Below, in pieces: positions 8,972 to 17,735 of a stretch of DNA of 64,000 nt. The stretch's first letter is position 1. Every line of letters starts with the position of its first letter. The stretch covers positions 62,001 through 126,000 of the forward strand of contig NZ_MXAV01000004.1 in NCBI RefSeq assembly GCF_002847505.1. The letters run 5' to 3'. The DNA is from Acidithiobacillus marinus. GTDB taxonomy: Bacteria; Pseudomonadota; Gammaproteobacteria; Acidithiobacillales; Acidithiobacillaceae. Below the pieces are notes generated by a model. The model was not told the DNA's origin, did not search any database, and worked only from the letters and a program-made list of their open reading frames with translations. Position numbers and translations under genes: made by a program.

Positions 8972-9164
8972 CTCGGGCACCAGTCCTGGCAGATTTTTGC
9001 TCCAACGTCCCTTGCCTGTTGTTCTAGAGCTCATCCTGCTGTCAGGAGAGAACTCGCCCTACGGGCTCAAACAGCTCTCCTGACGGGCGCTGGATTTCGC
9101 CAAGAACAACAACGGCGCGGGCCAAAGTCGCTGCAAATCTGCCAGGACTGGTGCCCGAGCTAGG
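8966..9164. repeat. ~200-base imperfect palindrome between waaA and ovoB, probable two-way terminator or mobile-element relic
   Basis: The outer arms, 8966-8996 and 9134-9164, are perfect 31-base reverse complements. Inside them, an inner pair, GTCAGGAGAG (9041-9050) and CTCTCCTGAC (9077-9086), is again complementary, and the sequence between shows scattered complementarity (TGTTGTTCT with AAGAACAACA). The stop codons of both convergent genes (8969-8971 and 9160-9162) lie within the outer arms. A transcript from either side could fold into a very long hairpin. The structure resembles a MITE-like or REP-pair element. No poly-T tail typical of a simple intrinsic terminator is seen. Confidence 0.85.
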
Positions 9165-10320
9165 ACAGCAAAGCCTTCCGCAGACGCGACAGACCTTCCT
9201 CCAGAGTGGCTCTGGGCGTGGCAAAATTCAGGCGTACAAATCCTTCGCCTCCGGGCCCGAAACTGGGGCCAAGATTGAGTCCGAGCCCAGCTTCAAGAAG
9301 ATTCTCCTGAATGGATGTGTCGTCGCCATAGCTGCTGACATCCAGCCAGGCCAGATAGCCGAACTCGGGAATGCGATAGCCTAGATCGGGTAATTCCTGA
9401 CGCAGAAATTCCTGCATGAACTGGGCATTGGTCAGTAGATACTGGCGCAGTGCCGTCTGCCATTCTGTCCCGTGTTGCCAGGCGCTGGTCATGGCTTTCA
9501 GAGCACAAGTGTTGGTCTGATGGATCTGGCTGCGATACAGCTCATCCCGAAACATCTGGCGCAGTTCCGGATCGGGAATGATGGCTATGCCCCCCCCAAT
9601 GCCCGCAATGTTGAAGCTTTTGCCAGCCGAGCTCAGCAGGACGGAGCGGGAAGAGAAAACCGGAAAGGGAATATGTTGGGCGTAACTGAGATCCGCATGA
9701 ATTTCATCGCTGACTACCACGCACCCGGCAGCGCTGCACATATCCGCCAAACGCTGCAATTCTTCAGTAGACCAGACCCGTCCTACGGGATTATGGGGCG
9801 AACACAGCAATAACAGTCGTGAATGCTTCAGCGCCTTTTCCAGTGCTGACCAATCTATGGAGTAACTATTATCTGCACCGCGCTGGAGTGGCGCGAGGCG
9901 CAGTTCCCGAGCATTTTTCTGCACGGCCGTCATGAACGGCGGATAAATAGGCGGCATGATGATGACGCTATCCCCTGGCTGGGTAAAAGCCCGGACTGCG
10001 GCAAACAAGGCGGGAACCACGCCGCTGATACTGCCGGTGGCACCAGGTACTGGACGCCAGTCGTGGCGGGCTTCCATCCAGTCTTCGGCGGCCCTTACCA
10101 TAAGCGGCCCATCGCTGGGATAGCCAAAAATCGGGTGTTCGAGTCGTTGCTGTAATGTCGAGAGGATACATTCCGGAATGGCAAAATCCATGTCGGCAAC
10201 CCACATGGGTAAGACTTCCCCGCCAAAGCGACGGGCGGCGTCATCCCATTTCAGGGAGCCAGTGCCCATGCGTTGAATGGGCGTGTCGAAGTCGAAAATA
10301 CTTTCTTCCGGATATTTCAT
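9160..10320 (-). CDS. ovoB: PLP-dependent sulfoxide lyase OvoB (MalY/PatB-type C-S lyase)
   Basis: The protein has 386 residues with the MalY/PatB fold. Visible features are PMWVADMDF near the N-terminus, SDEIHADL (Asp205 for the PLP ring) and SSAGKSFNIAG with the Schiff-base Lys234 by my count. On its own it would be called cystathionine beta-lyase. Its ATG overlaps the stop of ovoA by four bases, and OvoB enzymes, which cleave the histidyl-cysteine sulfoxide to 5-thiohistidine, belong to this PLP class. I therefore infer it is OvoB. The alternative is a generic beta-C-S lyase in methionine metabolism. The stop lies in the palindrome. Confidence 0.8.
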   Translation of the reverse strand: MKYPEESIFDFDTPIQRMGTGSLKWDDAARRFGGEVLPMWVADMDFAIPECILSTLQQRLEHPIFGYPSDGPLMVRAAEDWMEARHDWRPVPGATGSISGVVPALFAAVRAFTQPGDSVIIMPPIYPPFMTAVQKNARELRLAPLQRGADNSYSIDWSALEKALKHSRLLLLCSPHNPVGRVWSTEELQRLADMCSAAGCVVVSDEIHADLSYAQHIPFPVFSSRSVLLSSAGKSFNIAGIGGGIAIIPDPELRQMFRDELYRSQIHQTNTCALKAMTSAWQHGTEWQTALRQYLLTNAQFMQEFLRQELPDLGYRIPEFGYLAWLDVSSYGDDTSIQENLLEAGLGLNLGPSFGPGGEGFVRLNFATPRATLEEGLSRLRKALLS

Positions 10321-12425
10321 AAGCGTTCCCAGAGTGTCACCTGTGCCAAGCTGTGCTGATATTTACGGGCAGTCTCCCGTATCACAAAGGGTAAATCCAG
10401 CGGGCTTTCTTCGCGCAAGCGGAAATAAGGCAATAAAATCTCTTTGAGAGCATCCAATGTCGTGTGATTTTCGCCATCTTTTTTGAAGCCTCCCAGCCAC
10501 TCGCTGCGGGGCGTATATTCCTCCAGCCAGGTGTAGGGAGAGGTGATGACCAGCAGGCCACCAGGCAGGATACGCTCGCGAATATCATCCAGAAACTTGC
10601 GGGGATGATGCAGGCGATCAATCAGATTGGCGGCAATCACCAGATCATAATCCCGATACAAGGGTTTGAGATTGCAGGCATCGGCCTGGAAAAAATGCAC
10701 ATGGTCAGCCGTTTCCCGCAGTCCCAGCGCCGCCAGATCGATGGTCTGGTAGCTGTTAAGATCGCCTTCTTCCGCCAAGGTATAGGAAAAATGTCCTCTT
10801 TCCCGCAACTGTACCCCCACACTGATGAAGCGCGCCGAAAAATCGAGGCCGGTGACGTCCGGGCAGTGTCGTGCCAGCTCAAAGCTGCTGCGGCCTACTG
10901 CGCAGCCAATATCCAGGGCTTTGCGCAGAGGTTTTCCGGCCCTTGCTTGTAGCGCCAGTTCCGCTACTGCCAAGGCAAAATTGGGGACCCCATAATAGTT
11001 TCGGCCGTAATGAAATTCGGCATACTGAGACACCAGCGCATCGCTTTCATAAATAGGGACATCGGGCAGAGCATTGGCAGAGTCCACATAACGAAATCCC
11101 GCGTGCTGAAAGAAATGACGACGGAAGGCATAACGGGCTTCACGTTGCATTTCATTTCCGAGGCTGATGAAGGAGCCTCCCTTGAGTAGATTATGTTGCT
11201 GATCAAAGGTCGGGACGGTGAAATCATCGTAAACCGGATGGACTTCAAAGCCAGGGAAAGGATAAATCGGGGTACAGGTCCATTCCCAGACGTTGCCCAT
11301 CAAGTCATAGAAATCCCCCTGGGGAAACTGGTCCACTGGACAGGGTGAGCAACCGGCCATCAGGCCAATGTTGGCCGGAACATGGTCTTCCCAGCTATCA
11401 CTGTCATCCAATCCGCTGAGATCACGCAGATGGCGCCATTCTTCTTCACTGGGCAAGCGGAGTTCCGCACCGCTCCGGGCGGATTTCCAGCGACAAAAGG
11501 CGGCTGCTTCCAGGGCGTTGACTTCAACAGGCCAGTTCCAGGGCATGGGCCGCTCTTCAGCCAGCAATCGCAACTGCCAGCCTGTGGCGTGAGGTACCCA
11601 GAAGCTGGGATGTTCCGCCCGACTGAAGCGCCGCCAGGCATCGCCCTCCGCGCTCCACCAATCCGGATTCCGATAAGCACCGTCTTCTACAAAAGCGAGA
11701 TATTCTTCGTTACTTACCAGAAATTGACTGGCTTTGAACGGTTGCAGGGCGATTTCGTGGTTGCCATATTCGTTATCCCATCCATATTGGCGGTCATCCC
11801 GGGCCTTGCCGAGATGGACTTCCCCCCCCGCTACCGGCAAGAGCCGGTTAACCGGGGCCGTACCCGCCTGATTCCAGGGCGTGAAAGCGGCGACGGGAGC
11901 TACCTGTGACAAGGGCAATTGCCGTATCAGTACCGAACTGGTTTCCAGATGAATGTTTTCGTGTTCAATCCCCATGAGAATGACCCACCAGGGGGAGTCC
12001 CAGGTAATGGGGAGTGTCAGGGGTAATTCGGTAATCAACTGATCCACCATCTGCCGTACTCGGTGACGATACTGACGGACACTTTCTACCGTCGGCCAGT
12101 CATAATGCGTTTCGTCCAGATCGTCCCAGGACATTTCGTCCACGCCGACAGCAAAAACGGATTCCAGATGTGGATCGAGGCGGGCGCTGATCAGTCCGGC
12201 AAATTGCAGCTTGTTGACATAAAAAGTGGCCGTATGACCGAAGTAAAAAATCAGGGGATGGCGCAAAGGAATGGCTTTTTCCATCCAGGCCGCAGCGTCT
12301 TGCAGGTGCTCAAACAGGGATTCATACAGGGAGAAGGTTTCGTGGAACACCCTGCGAATTTCGTCCCGTTTTTGTTCAGCATTCTCACCATCCAGACGAA
12401 GTGGAGTAATGCGTGTACGCGCCAT
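10317..12425 (-). CDS. ovoA: 5-histidylcysteine sulfoxide synthase / 4-mercaptohistidine N1-methyltransferase
   Basis: The protein has 702 residues and three domains, as in known OvoA. An N-terminal DinB-like iron domain carries H-X3-H-X-E (HENIHLE, His155 and His159 by my count), with another His in YFGH (64) as likely third ligand. A central FGE-sulfatase-type domain includes LRLPSEEEWRHL and GNVWEWT. A C-terminal class I methyltransferase has KALDIGCAVGRSS as SAM loop. OvoA joins cysteine to histidine C5 with oxygen, then methylates the product to ovothiol A. A strong AAAAAGGGG ribosome site precedes the ATG. EgtB was considered but lacks the fused methyltransferase. Confidence 0.9.
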   Translation of the reverse strand: MARTRITPLRLDGENAEQKRDEIRRVFHETFSLYESLFEHLQDAAAWMEKAIPLRHPLIFYFGHTATFYVNKLQFAGLISARLDPHLESVFAVGVDEMSWDDLDETHYDWPTVESVRQYRHRVRQMVDQLITELPLTLPITWDSPWWVILMGIEHENIHLETSSVLIRQLPLSQVAPVAAFTPWNQAGTAPVNRLLPVAGGEVHLGKARDDRQYGWDNEYGNHEIALQPFKASQFLVSNEEYLAFVEDGAYRNPDWWSAEGDAWRRFSRAEHPSFWVPHATGWQLRLLAEERPMPWNWPVEVNALEAAAFCRWKSARSGAELRLPSEEEWRHLRDLSGLDDSDSWEDHVPANIGLMAGCSPCPVDQFPQGDFYDLMGNVWEWTCTPIYPFPGFEVHPVYDDFTVPTFDQQHNLLKGGSFISLGNEMQREARYAFRRHFFQHAGFRYVDSANALPDVPIYESDALVSQYAEFHYGRNYYGVPNFALAVAELALQARAGKPLRKALDIGCAVGRSSFELARHCPDVTGLDFSARFISVGVQLRERGHFSYTLAEEGDLNSYQTIDLAALGLRETADHVHFFQADACNLKPLYRDYDLVIAANLIDRLHHPRKFLDDIRERILPGGLLVITSPYTWLEEYTPRSEWLGGFKKDGENHTTLDALKEILLPYFRLREESPLDLPFVIRETARKYQHSLAQVTLWERL

Positions 12426-12506
12426 GTTTGCCCCTTTTTGCGATGACTGTTGAGGATATGTCCGACACCCACAAGATACCGTCCGGTCGGATGTTTGGGA
12501 AGAGGG

Positions 12507-13547
12507 TCAGGGTTTGCCAGTGGTTTTCAGCATCCTCTGCGCCAGAGGCGGCATGATCAACAACATCATCAGCAAACGTATGAGATGCACGCCCAGTACA
12601 AAAAGCACATTGCCATGGGCAGCCATACTGACGGCGACAGCGGCATAGAGCGCTCCGGGTGCCGTCGCCAGATATCCGTCCAGGTCACTGACGCCAACCA
12701 TGTGAGCCAGAAAAATCCCGAGCAGGGCACAAAGTAGGTTCAGACCGACAATGATCAGCAATGCCCGGGGAATCAGGCGGAAGTGTTGGCGAAGTCGATG
12801 TATGGACATTTGCAGCCCGGCCTGCCAGCCAATGAGCAGATAAGCACCCTCCAGAACCGGACCGGGAATGGCTTGGGTGGGGCTGATTTTCAGCAAGCTG
12901 AGTAGCAGCGTAACGAGCAAAGGGCCGAGTAAGTAGGGGGCGGTGATGTGGATTTTACGGGCCAGCCAGACGCCCATGGGTCCGCCCAACAGTATCAACA
13001 AGAGGCTGCCGCCCCAGGATACAGCTATGGATTTGCCTGACAGATCTGCTGGACTGCCGTGATGATCCTGAAAAAAAAACAGAACTACCAAAGGAAGACT
13101 GACCATGACCAGAATAACCCGCAGGTATTGCATGATGGCCACTAATCCCACGTCGGCGGCATATTCCTGGGCAATGGCCGTGATGCCCGCCGCTCCCCCG
13201 GCAGTCATGGAAAGCAGACCGGTACTGGCCTTGATCTGCGCCCAGCGGCTGAAAAGCACTCCCGAAATCAGGCTCAATATCAAGGTTGCGGCTGTGACCA
13301 GCAAGATGGGCAGCCAATGGCCGGAAATGGCGCTCAAGGCAGCGCTGGTAAACATCAGGCCAATAGCTATACCCAGGATGCTTTGTCCTGCCCGGGAAAA
13401 GTGACGGGGATAAGTCAATCCGCCCAGGCTATTGATGGCGATGGCTGTTATGACCCCGGCAAAAAGGGGTGCGGCGGGAATCTGTTCAAGCGTGAAGCTA
13501 TAGCTCAGCAGTAAGCTCCCCAGCACCAGCAGGATCCAACGTCCCAT
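12507..13547 (-). CDS. AbrB-family membrane protein (duplicated-domain putative transporter)
   Basis: An integral membrane protein of about 346 residues with roughly ten hydrophobic segments and two similar halves, as in the membrane AbrB/ammonia-monooxygenase-related family (not the AbrB transcription factor). Typical blocks are GGLTYPRHF, LLSMTAGGAAGITAIAQEY and GYLATAPGALYAAVAVS. I chose the ATG at 13547 because the first membrane segment starts there. A GTG at 13640 would add a 31-residue Arg-rich tail and overlap trmL by 34 bases. Substrate is unknown. It lies between trmL and ovoA on the same strand, so involvement with ovothiol is possible but unsupported. Confidence 0.75.
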   Translation of the reverse strand: MGRWILLVLGSLLLSYSFTLEQIPAAPLFAGVITAIAINSLGGLTYPRHFSRAGQSILGIAIGLMFTSAALSAISGHWLPILLVTAATLILSLISGVLFSRWAQIKASTGLLSMTAGGAAGITAIAQEYAADVGLVAIMQYLRVILVMVSLPLVVLFFFQDHHGSPADLSGKSIAVSWGGSLLLILLGGPMGVWLARKIHITAPYLLGPLLVTLLLSLLKISPTQAIPGPVLEGAYLLIGWQAGLQMSIHRLRQHFRLIPRALLIIVGLNLLCALLGIFLAHMVGVSDLDGYLATAPGALYAAVAVSMAAHGNVLFVLGVHLIRLLMMLLIMPPLAQRMLKTTGKP

Positions 13548-13606
13548 TGGACTGGCAGTGATCCCCAGAACATGCTGAATAAGTGGTCTGCGCCGGGGAT
13601 TCTGGT

Positions 13607-14083
13607 TCAAGTGCCGCCTTTGAACCCCAGCTGTCGCCACGCCTCAAAAACGCCCACCGCACAGGCGTTGGAAAGATTCAGGCTGCGTTGTCCCGGGCGC
13701 ATGGGTAAGCGTAATACCTGCCCGCCCGGCAGGCTATCCAGTATATGCGAAGGGAGCCCCCGCGTTTCCGGCCCAAAGAGCAAGGCATCGCCTTCCTGGA
13801 AAAGCGTCTGGTGATGCAGGTTTTTCCCCCTGGTGCTGAAGGCAAAAATCCTTGCTCCTGCCAGTGCATCACGACAATGTGCCCAGTCCGGATGGCGCAA
13901 GACCTCGGCAAATTCATGATAATCCAGCCCGGCGCGACGCAGGCGACGATCATCCCAGGCAAAGCCCAAGGGTTCGACCAGATGCAGCCGGGCGCCCGTG
14001 TTGGCACAGAGACGGATGACATTGCCCGTATTGGGCGGGATTTCCGGCTCAAAAAGAATGACATGCAAAAGGGTATCAGGCAT
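13607..14083 (-). CDS. trmL: tRNA (cytidine(34)-2'-O)-methyltransferase
   Basis: The protein has 158 residues, the full length of the minimal SPOUT enzyme TrmL (YibK). Characteristic stretches are ILFEPEIPPNTGNVIRLCANTG at the N-terminus, FGPETRGLP, and LRLPMRPGQRSLNLSNACAV at the C-terminal trefoil knot that binds SAM. It methylates the ribose of the wobble base in certain leucine tRNAs. It starts inside the comF gene (eight-base overlap), so comF and trmL are cotranscribed. Confidence 0.93.
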   Translation of the reverse strand: MPDTLLHVILFEPEIPPNTGNVIRLCANTGARLHLVEPLGFAWDDRRLRRAGLDYHEFAEVLRHPDWAHCRDALAGARIFAFSTRGKNLHHQTLFQEGDALLFGPETRGLPSHILDSLPGGQVLRLPMRPGQRSLNLSNACAVGVFEAWRQLGFKGGT

Positions 14084-14801
14084 GGGTCGGGACCATTTCT
14101 CGGAGGGCGCGTGCCAGCACCCAGATATCGATGCGCTGCACCCCGCCTTGGCGGAGCAATTCAGCGAGTTGCGCAGCCGTGGTTCCGGTGGTCATGACAT
14201 CATCGACGATGGCAACGTGGGCGGGCAGTTTGCCGCGCAGGTTAAAGGCAGCATCCAGGTTTTCCCGACGCGCAGCAGCACTCAAGCCCGTTTGGTGTCG
14301 GGTATTCCGACGGCGGCGCAGTACTGCGGGGCGGACTGGAATGTGCCAGCGCTTTCCCCAATAGCGGGCCAGAAGCAACGACTGGTTATAGCCGCGTTCG
14401 CGTAACCGGCGGGCGTGCAGGGGTACTGGTAATAAGCATTCCGGGCGGGAAGGAGCCTGATCTCCCCAGCTTTCCGCCCAGGTTTGTGCCAAGGCTCGGG
14501 TCCAGTCAAGGTGCTGATGGAATTTCCAGGTGAGAATGGCCGTACTCAGGGGCTCGGCATACACAAAATGGGTGTAGACATGATCATAGGGCGGTGCCTC
14601 AACAGAGCAGACTGAACAGTCGCCATTGGTCTGCAGAGGCAGAGCGCAGTAACTGCAAACCTCGTCCGGCAGGCGGGGCCAATCGCTGGCACAGGCGGAA
14701 CACAGGGCTGCGCCCACTACCCCGCAGCTGCGGCAATGCTCGGGAAACAGCCATTGACTGATGCGTTGGCTGTTTCTGTGGAGATGTTGCAAGACGGACA
14801 A
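14076..14801 (-). CDS. comF: ComF family phosphoribosyltransferase-like protein
   Basis: The protein has 241 residues. The N-terminus holds a zinc ribbon of paired Cys motifs (CRSCGVVGAALCSAC, then CSYCALPL and CSVC). The C-terminal half is a type I phosphoribosyltransferase fold with PRPP loop VAIVDDVMTTGTTAA. This matches ComF/GntX proteins, linked in several bacteria to DNA uptake and use of exogenous DNA, with no settled enzymatic reaction. It heads the minus-strand run comF-trmL-abrB-like-ovoA-ovoB and is divergent from bioF. The 99-base gap to bioF must hold its promoter. Confidence 0.88.
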   Translation of the reverse strand: MSVLQHLHRNSQRISQWLFPEHCRSCGVVGAALCSACASDWPRLPDEVCSYCALPLQTNGDCSVCSVEAPPYDHVYTHFVYAEPLSTAILTWKFHQHLDWTRALAQTWAESWGDQAPSRPECLLPVPLHARRLRERGYNQSLLLARYWGKRWHIPVRPAVLRRRRNTRHQTGLSAAARRENLDAAFNLRGKLPAHVAIVDDVMTTGTTAAQLAELLRQGGVQRIDIWVLARALREMVPTHA

Positions 14802-14866
14802 AGGGATGGTTGTACCTTTTGCAGGCTGGGAAATGACATTTGGGATTCTCTCCTTTCATGCTTGCA

Positions 14867-14895
14867 TTGACAAGGCAGAAACCCCTCCTTATAAG
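14867..14895 (+). promoter_or_regulatory. Probable sigma-70 promoter of the bioFHCD operon
   Basis: TTGACA at 14867-14872 and TATAAG at 14890-14895 are separated by exactly 17 bases, a near-consensus promoter. Transcription would be expected to begin around 14901-14903, which is at the bioF ATG itself (14901). The message would then be almost leaderless, although AGAGG (14894-14898) looks like a ribosome site. No clear BirA or BioR operator is visible. Confidence 0.65.
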
Positions 14896-14900
14896 AGGCT

Positions 14901-16070
14901 ATGCCTGATAGAGCAGAAAATGACTGGAGTACGCAGCTGGCGGATATCCGTCGCCAGGGGTTGTGGCGGGAATTGTTGCCCCTGCAACCCGATCCCGCTG
15001 CCGACCACCCCCAATTTATAGACGGCGATGGACGTGCATTAATCTCTTTTGCCAGTAATGACTATCTTGGTTTGAGCAGGCATCCTGCCTTACAGCGAGC
15101 GGCTATTGCTGAAATAGAAAGTAGTGGTCTGGGCGCGGGAGCAGCCCCGCTGCTGGGTGGCGAACGTCCGGTGCATCAGGCGCTGGCTGCAGATCTGGCC
15201 GACTGGCTGGGCGTGGAAGCAGTTCTGCTGTTTGGCAGTGGTTATCTGGCAAATCTGGGCATTATTTCAGCCCTGGTCGGCCGCCATGACCGGATTTATG
15301 CCGACCGCCTCAATCATGCTTCCCTAGTGGATGGTGCCCGTTTGTGCGGGGCGCGTCTGCAGCGCTACCGCCATGGAGATATGGCGCACTTGCAGCAGCT
15401 ATTGGCACGAGGTGGTTCAGGGCGGGCCTGGATCATCAGCGACGGAGTTTTCAGTATGGACGGTGACCTGGCGCCGCTGCCTGAGTTGGCGTCCCTTGCG
15501 CGCGAGTATCATGCCCGGATCATTCTGGATGAAGCCCATGCTTTGGGGGTACTCGGTGATCAGGGCAGAGGAACCCTCGCTCACTACCATCTGGGTAATG
15601 AAGACGTAGCGGTGATCATGGGCACCCTGAGCAAGGCTTTTGGAGTGTATGGCGCCTTTGTGGCGGGTAGTCAGGATCTGATTGATCTGCTGCGTAACCG
15701 GGCACGCAGTTTTATTTATCATACAGCCTTGCCGGCGGCCCTGGCGGCAACGGCACGGGTTTCCTTGCAGATGTTGCGAGCGGGCAAAGACCGCCGCGCC
15801 CGCTTGCATACCCATCGTCTTATGTTGCGCGCCGAGCTTCCTGATGCCCCCTGGCTTCCCAGTGAAACGCCCATTCAGGGGCTGGTTTTAGGCGATGCCA
15901 CAAGGGCTATGCAGGTGTCCGGGCAACTGCGTGAGGTTGGCCTATACTGCCCCGCTGTGCGCCCTCCGACGGTTCCCCAAGGCAGCGCCCGCTTGCGGAT
16001 TACCCTCAGTGCCGCGCATCGGCGCGATGATCTACAGGCCCTGGTGACGGCCCTCCGGGAGATATTATGA
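14901..16070 (+). CDS. bioF: 8-amino-7-oxononanoate synthase
   Basis: The protein has 389 residues. It is a PLP enzyme of the alpha-oxoamine synthase family, condensing pimeloyl-ACP with alanine. Clear motifs are SFASNDYLGLSRHP, GAGAAPLLGGERPVH, DEAHALGVLGDQGRG (Asp and His around PLP) and GTLSKAFGVYGAFV with the PLP Lys. It opens the bioF-bioH-bioC-bioD operon. The ATG at 14901 gives the usual N-terminus ending in GLWRELL. Other in-frame starts would remove conserved sequence. Confidence 0.95.
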   Translation: MPDRAENDWSTQLADIRRQGLWRELLPLQPDPAADHPQFIDGDGRALISFASNDYLGLSRHPALQRAAIAEIESSGLGAGAAPLLGGERPVHQALAADLADWLGVEAVLLFGSGYLANLGIISALVGRHDRIYADRLNHASLVDGARLCGARLQRYRHGDMAHLQQLLARGGSGRAWIISDGVFSMDGDLAPLPELASLAREYHARIILDEAHALGVLGDQGRGTLAHYHLGNEDVAVIMGTLSKAFGVYGAFVAGSQDLIDLLRNRARSFIYHTALPAALAATARVSLQMLRAGKDRRARLHTHRLMLRAELPDAPWLPSETPIQGLVLGDATRAMQVSGQLREVGLYCPAVRPPTVPQGSARLRITLSAAHRRDDLQALVTALREIL

Positions 16071-16083
16071 GTCTGGAGAAACC

Positions 16084-16857
16084 ATGAGTTGGTTTCGGGA
16101 GCAGACCGGGCAAGGACCCACTTTGTTGCTCTTGCATGGCTGGGGTATGGAGAGCCGGGTTTTTGCCGGCTGGCGTACTCTTTTGGAGCCTTATTTTACT
16201 TGCATCAGCTATGATTTGCCGGGCCATGGGCGCAGCCCCTGTACGGCCACTGGCATGCATTGGCCGGAGTTGCTGCAGCAGCTGCAGGACCTGCTCTCCC
16301 GGGAAGCGACTCCCCCCATTATATTGGGTTGGTCTTTGGGTGGTCTGCTGGCGCTGGGTTCAGCTCTGAGTCAGCCCCAGGGCCAGTCCGGGCTTTTGAA
16401 GGGATTGGTACTGATGGCCAGTTCGCCGAGTTTTCGCCAGCGCCCTGATTGGTTGGCGGGCATTCCTGCTTCGACCCTCGAAGAGTTCGGTCGGCGTCTG
16501 CAAACGGATCCCCAAGGTACCCGCAAACGCTTTCTGGCATTGCAGGTTTTGGGAGATCCACAAGGACGGCGGGCGCTCGACGGCATGGCCGCGTGGCCCA
16601 GCCCGGATACAGCCTGTCTGGCTGATGGATTGAAGCTACTCCAGGAGGTGGATTTGCGCGATGATATGGAGACTTTGACTTTGCCGACGCAGGTGATTCA
16701 CGGCGCCCAGGACCGTATTGTGCCTCCCGAGGCGGGGTTTTATTTGCACCAGCATATTGTCGGCAGTCAACTGACCATGCTTGAACATGCCGGGCACGCG
16801 CCTTTTTTATCCCGGCCAGAACAATGTCGGGATGCGCTTTTGGAGTGCTGGATATGA
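16084..16857 (+). CDS. bioH: Pimeloyl-[acyl-carrier protein] methyl ester esterase
   Basis: The protein has 257 residues with an alpha/beta-hydrolase fold. LLHGWGMESRVF gives the oxyanion region, LGWSLGGLLALG holds the nucleophile Ser, HGAQDRIVPP holds the acid Asp, and EHAGHAPFLS the His. BioH removes the methyl group from pimeloyl-ACP methyl ester, ending the BioC-started chain. It starts 14 bases after bioF, with GGAGA upstream, and overlaps bioC by ATGA. Confidence 0.93.
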   Translation: MSWFREQTGQGPTLLLLHGWGMESRVFAGWRTLLEPYFTCISYDLPGHGRSPCTATGMHWPELLQQLQDLLSREATPPIILGWSLGGLLALGSALSQPQGQSGLLKGLVLMASSPSFRQRPDWLAGIPASTLEEFGRRLQTDPQGTRKRFLALQVLGDPQGRRALDGMAAWPSPDTACLADGLKLLQEVDLRDDMETLTLPTQVIHGAQDRIVPPEAGFYLHQHIVGSQLTMLEHAGHAPFLSRPEQCRDALLECWI

Positions 16858-17735
16858 ACTCCTCTTCCACGACAGAAGATTTTCTGGAAAAGCGCGCCAT
16901 TCGCCGTGCCTTTGACAAGGCTGCAGGCAGCTATGAGGCCAGCGCGGTACTCCAGGATCAGGTCGGTCAGCAATTACTGGAACGTCTGGATCTGGTCAAG
17001 CTTGAACCCCAATGGATTCTGGATCTGGGCAGTGGCACCGGCCTGCAAAGCCGCCGACTTAATGCCCGATATCCTAAAGCGCGGATATTGGCCCTGGATC
17101 TGGCCGCCGGCATGCTCCGGGTGGCGCGCCAACGTAAAAGCTGGCGGCAGCGGCAGCATTACTGTCAGGGTGATGCGGAGCATTTGCCCCTGGCCACAGC
17201 GTCCATGGATTTGCTCTACGCCAATATGTCCATCCAGTGGTGTAATGATCTGGACCGGGTACTGCGTGAGTTTGCCCGGGTTTTGCGCCCTGGTGGACTG
17301 TTGATGTTCAGCACCCTGGGCCCGGACACGCTGACTGAACTGCGGCAATCCTTTGCCAGCCTCGATAGTCATCCTCACGTCAGCCAGTTCCTGGATATGC
17401 ACGATATTGGTGATGCGCTGGTGCGTCAGGGCTACGAAATGCCGGTAATGGATGTAGAGCATTACCAGCTGACCTATGCAAGCGTGGACGATCTTTGGCA
17501 GGATCTGCGCAAGGTGGGGGCTACTAATGCCAGAACAGAGCGATCTCGGGGTTTGTTGACCCCAGCGCGATTGCAAAAACTGCGAGATACCTATGAAACC
17601 TTCCGTAGTCAGGGAAGATTGCCGGCTACTTATGAAGTGGTTTACGGCCATGCCTGGAGTAGCGGGCCACGACAGCTATCCCGCGAAGATGGCGCAGTGG
17701 TCCTGCCCTTGACCCGCATCCCGAGACGCTCATGA
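16854..17735 (+). CDS. bioC: Malonyl-[acyl-carrier protein] O-methyltransferase
   Basis: I chose the ATG at 16854 (293 residues) because it overlaps the bioH stop as ATGA. The frame itself is open further upstream inside bioH. KRAIRRAFDKAAGSYEASAVLQ is the BioC N-terminus and WILDLGSGTGLQSR the SAM-binding motif. RVLREFARVLRPGG and FSTLGPDTLTELRQSF are also typical. BioC methylates malonyl-ACP so that fatty acid synthesis can build the pimeloyl chain. It sits between bioH and bioD with four-base overlaps on both sides. Confidence 0.95.
   Translation: MNSSSTTEDFLEKRAIRRAFDKAAGSYEASAVLQDQVGQQLLERLDLVKLEPQWILDLGSGTGLQSRRLNARYPKARILALDLAAGMLRVARQRKSWRQRQHYCQGDAEHLPLATASMDLLYANMSIQWCNDLDRVLREFARVLRPGGLLMFSTLGPDTLTELRQSFASLDSHPHVSQFLDMHDIGDALVRQGYEMPVMDVEHYQLTYASVDDLWQDLRKVGATNARTERSRGLLTPARLQKLRDTYETFRSQGRLPATYEVVYGHAWSSGPRQLSREDGAVVLPLTRIPRRS

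Noticed and set aside
9160-10320. Simple cystathionine beta-lyase (MetC function)
   Set aside because: The fold fits, but the coupling to ovoA makes the OvoB assignment more specific. It remains the fallback.
10317-12425. EgtB (ergothioneine synthesis)
   Set aside because: The protein carries a fused C-terminal methyltransferase and a coupled PLP lyase, both typical of OvoA; no egtD is adjacent.
12507-13547. AbrB transcription factor
   Set aside because: The name is shared, but this protein is entirely membrane-spanning and has no swapped-hairpin DNA-binding domain.
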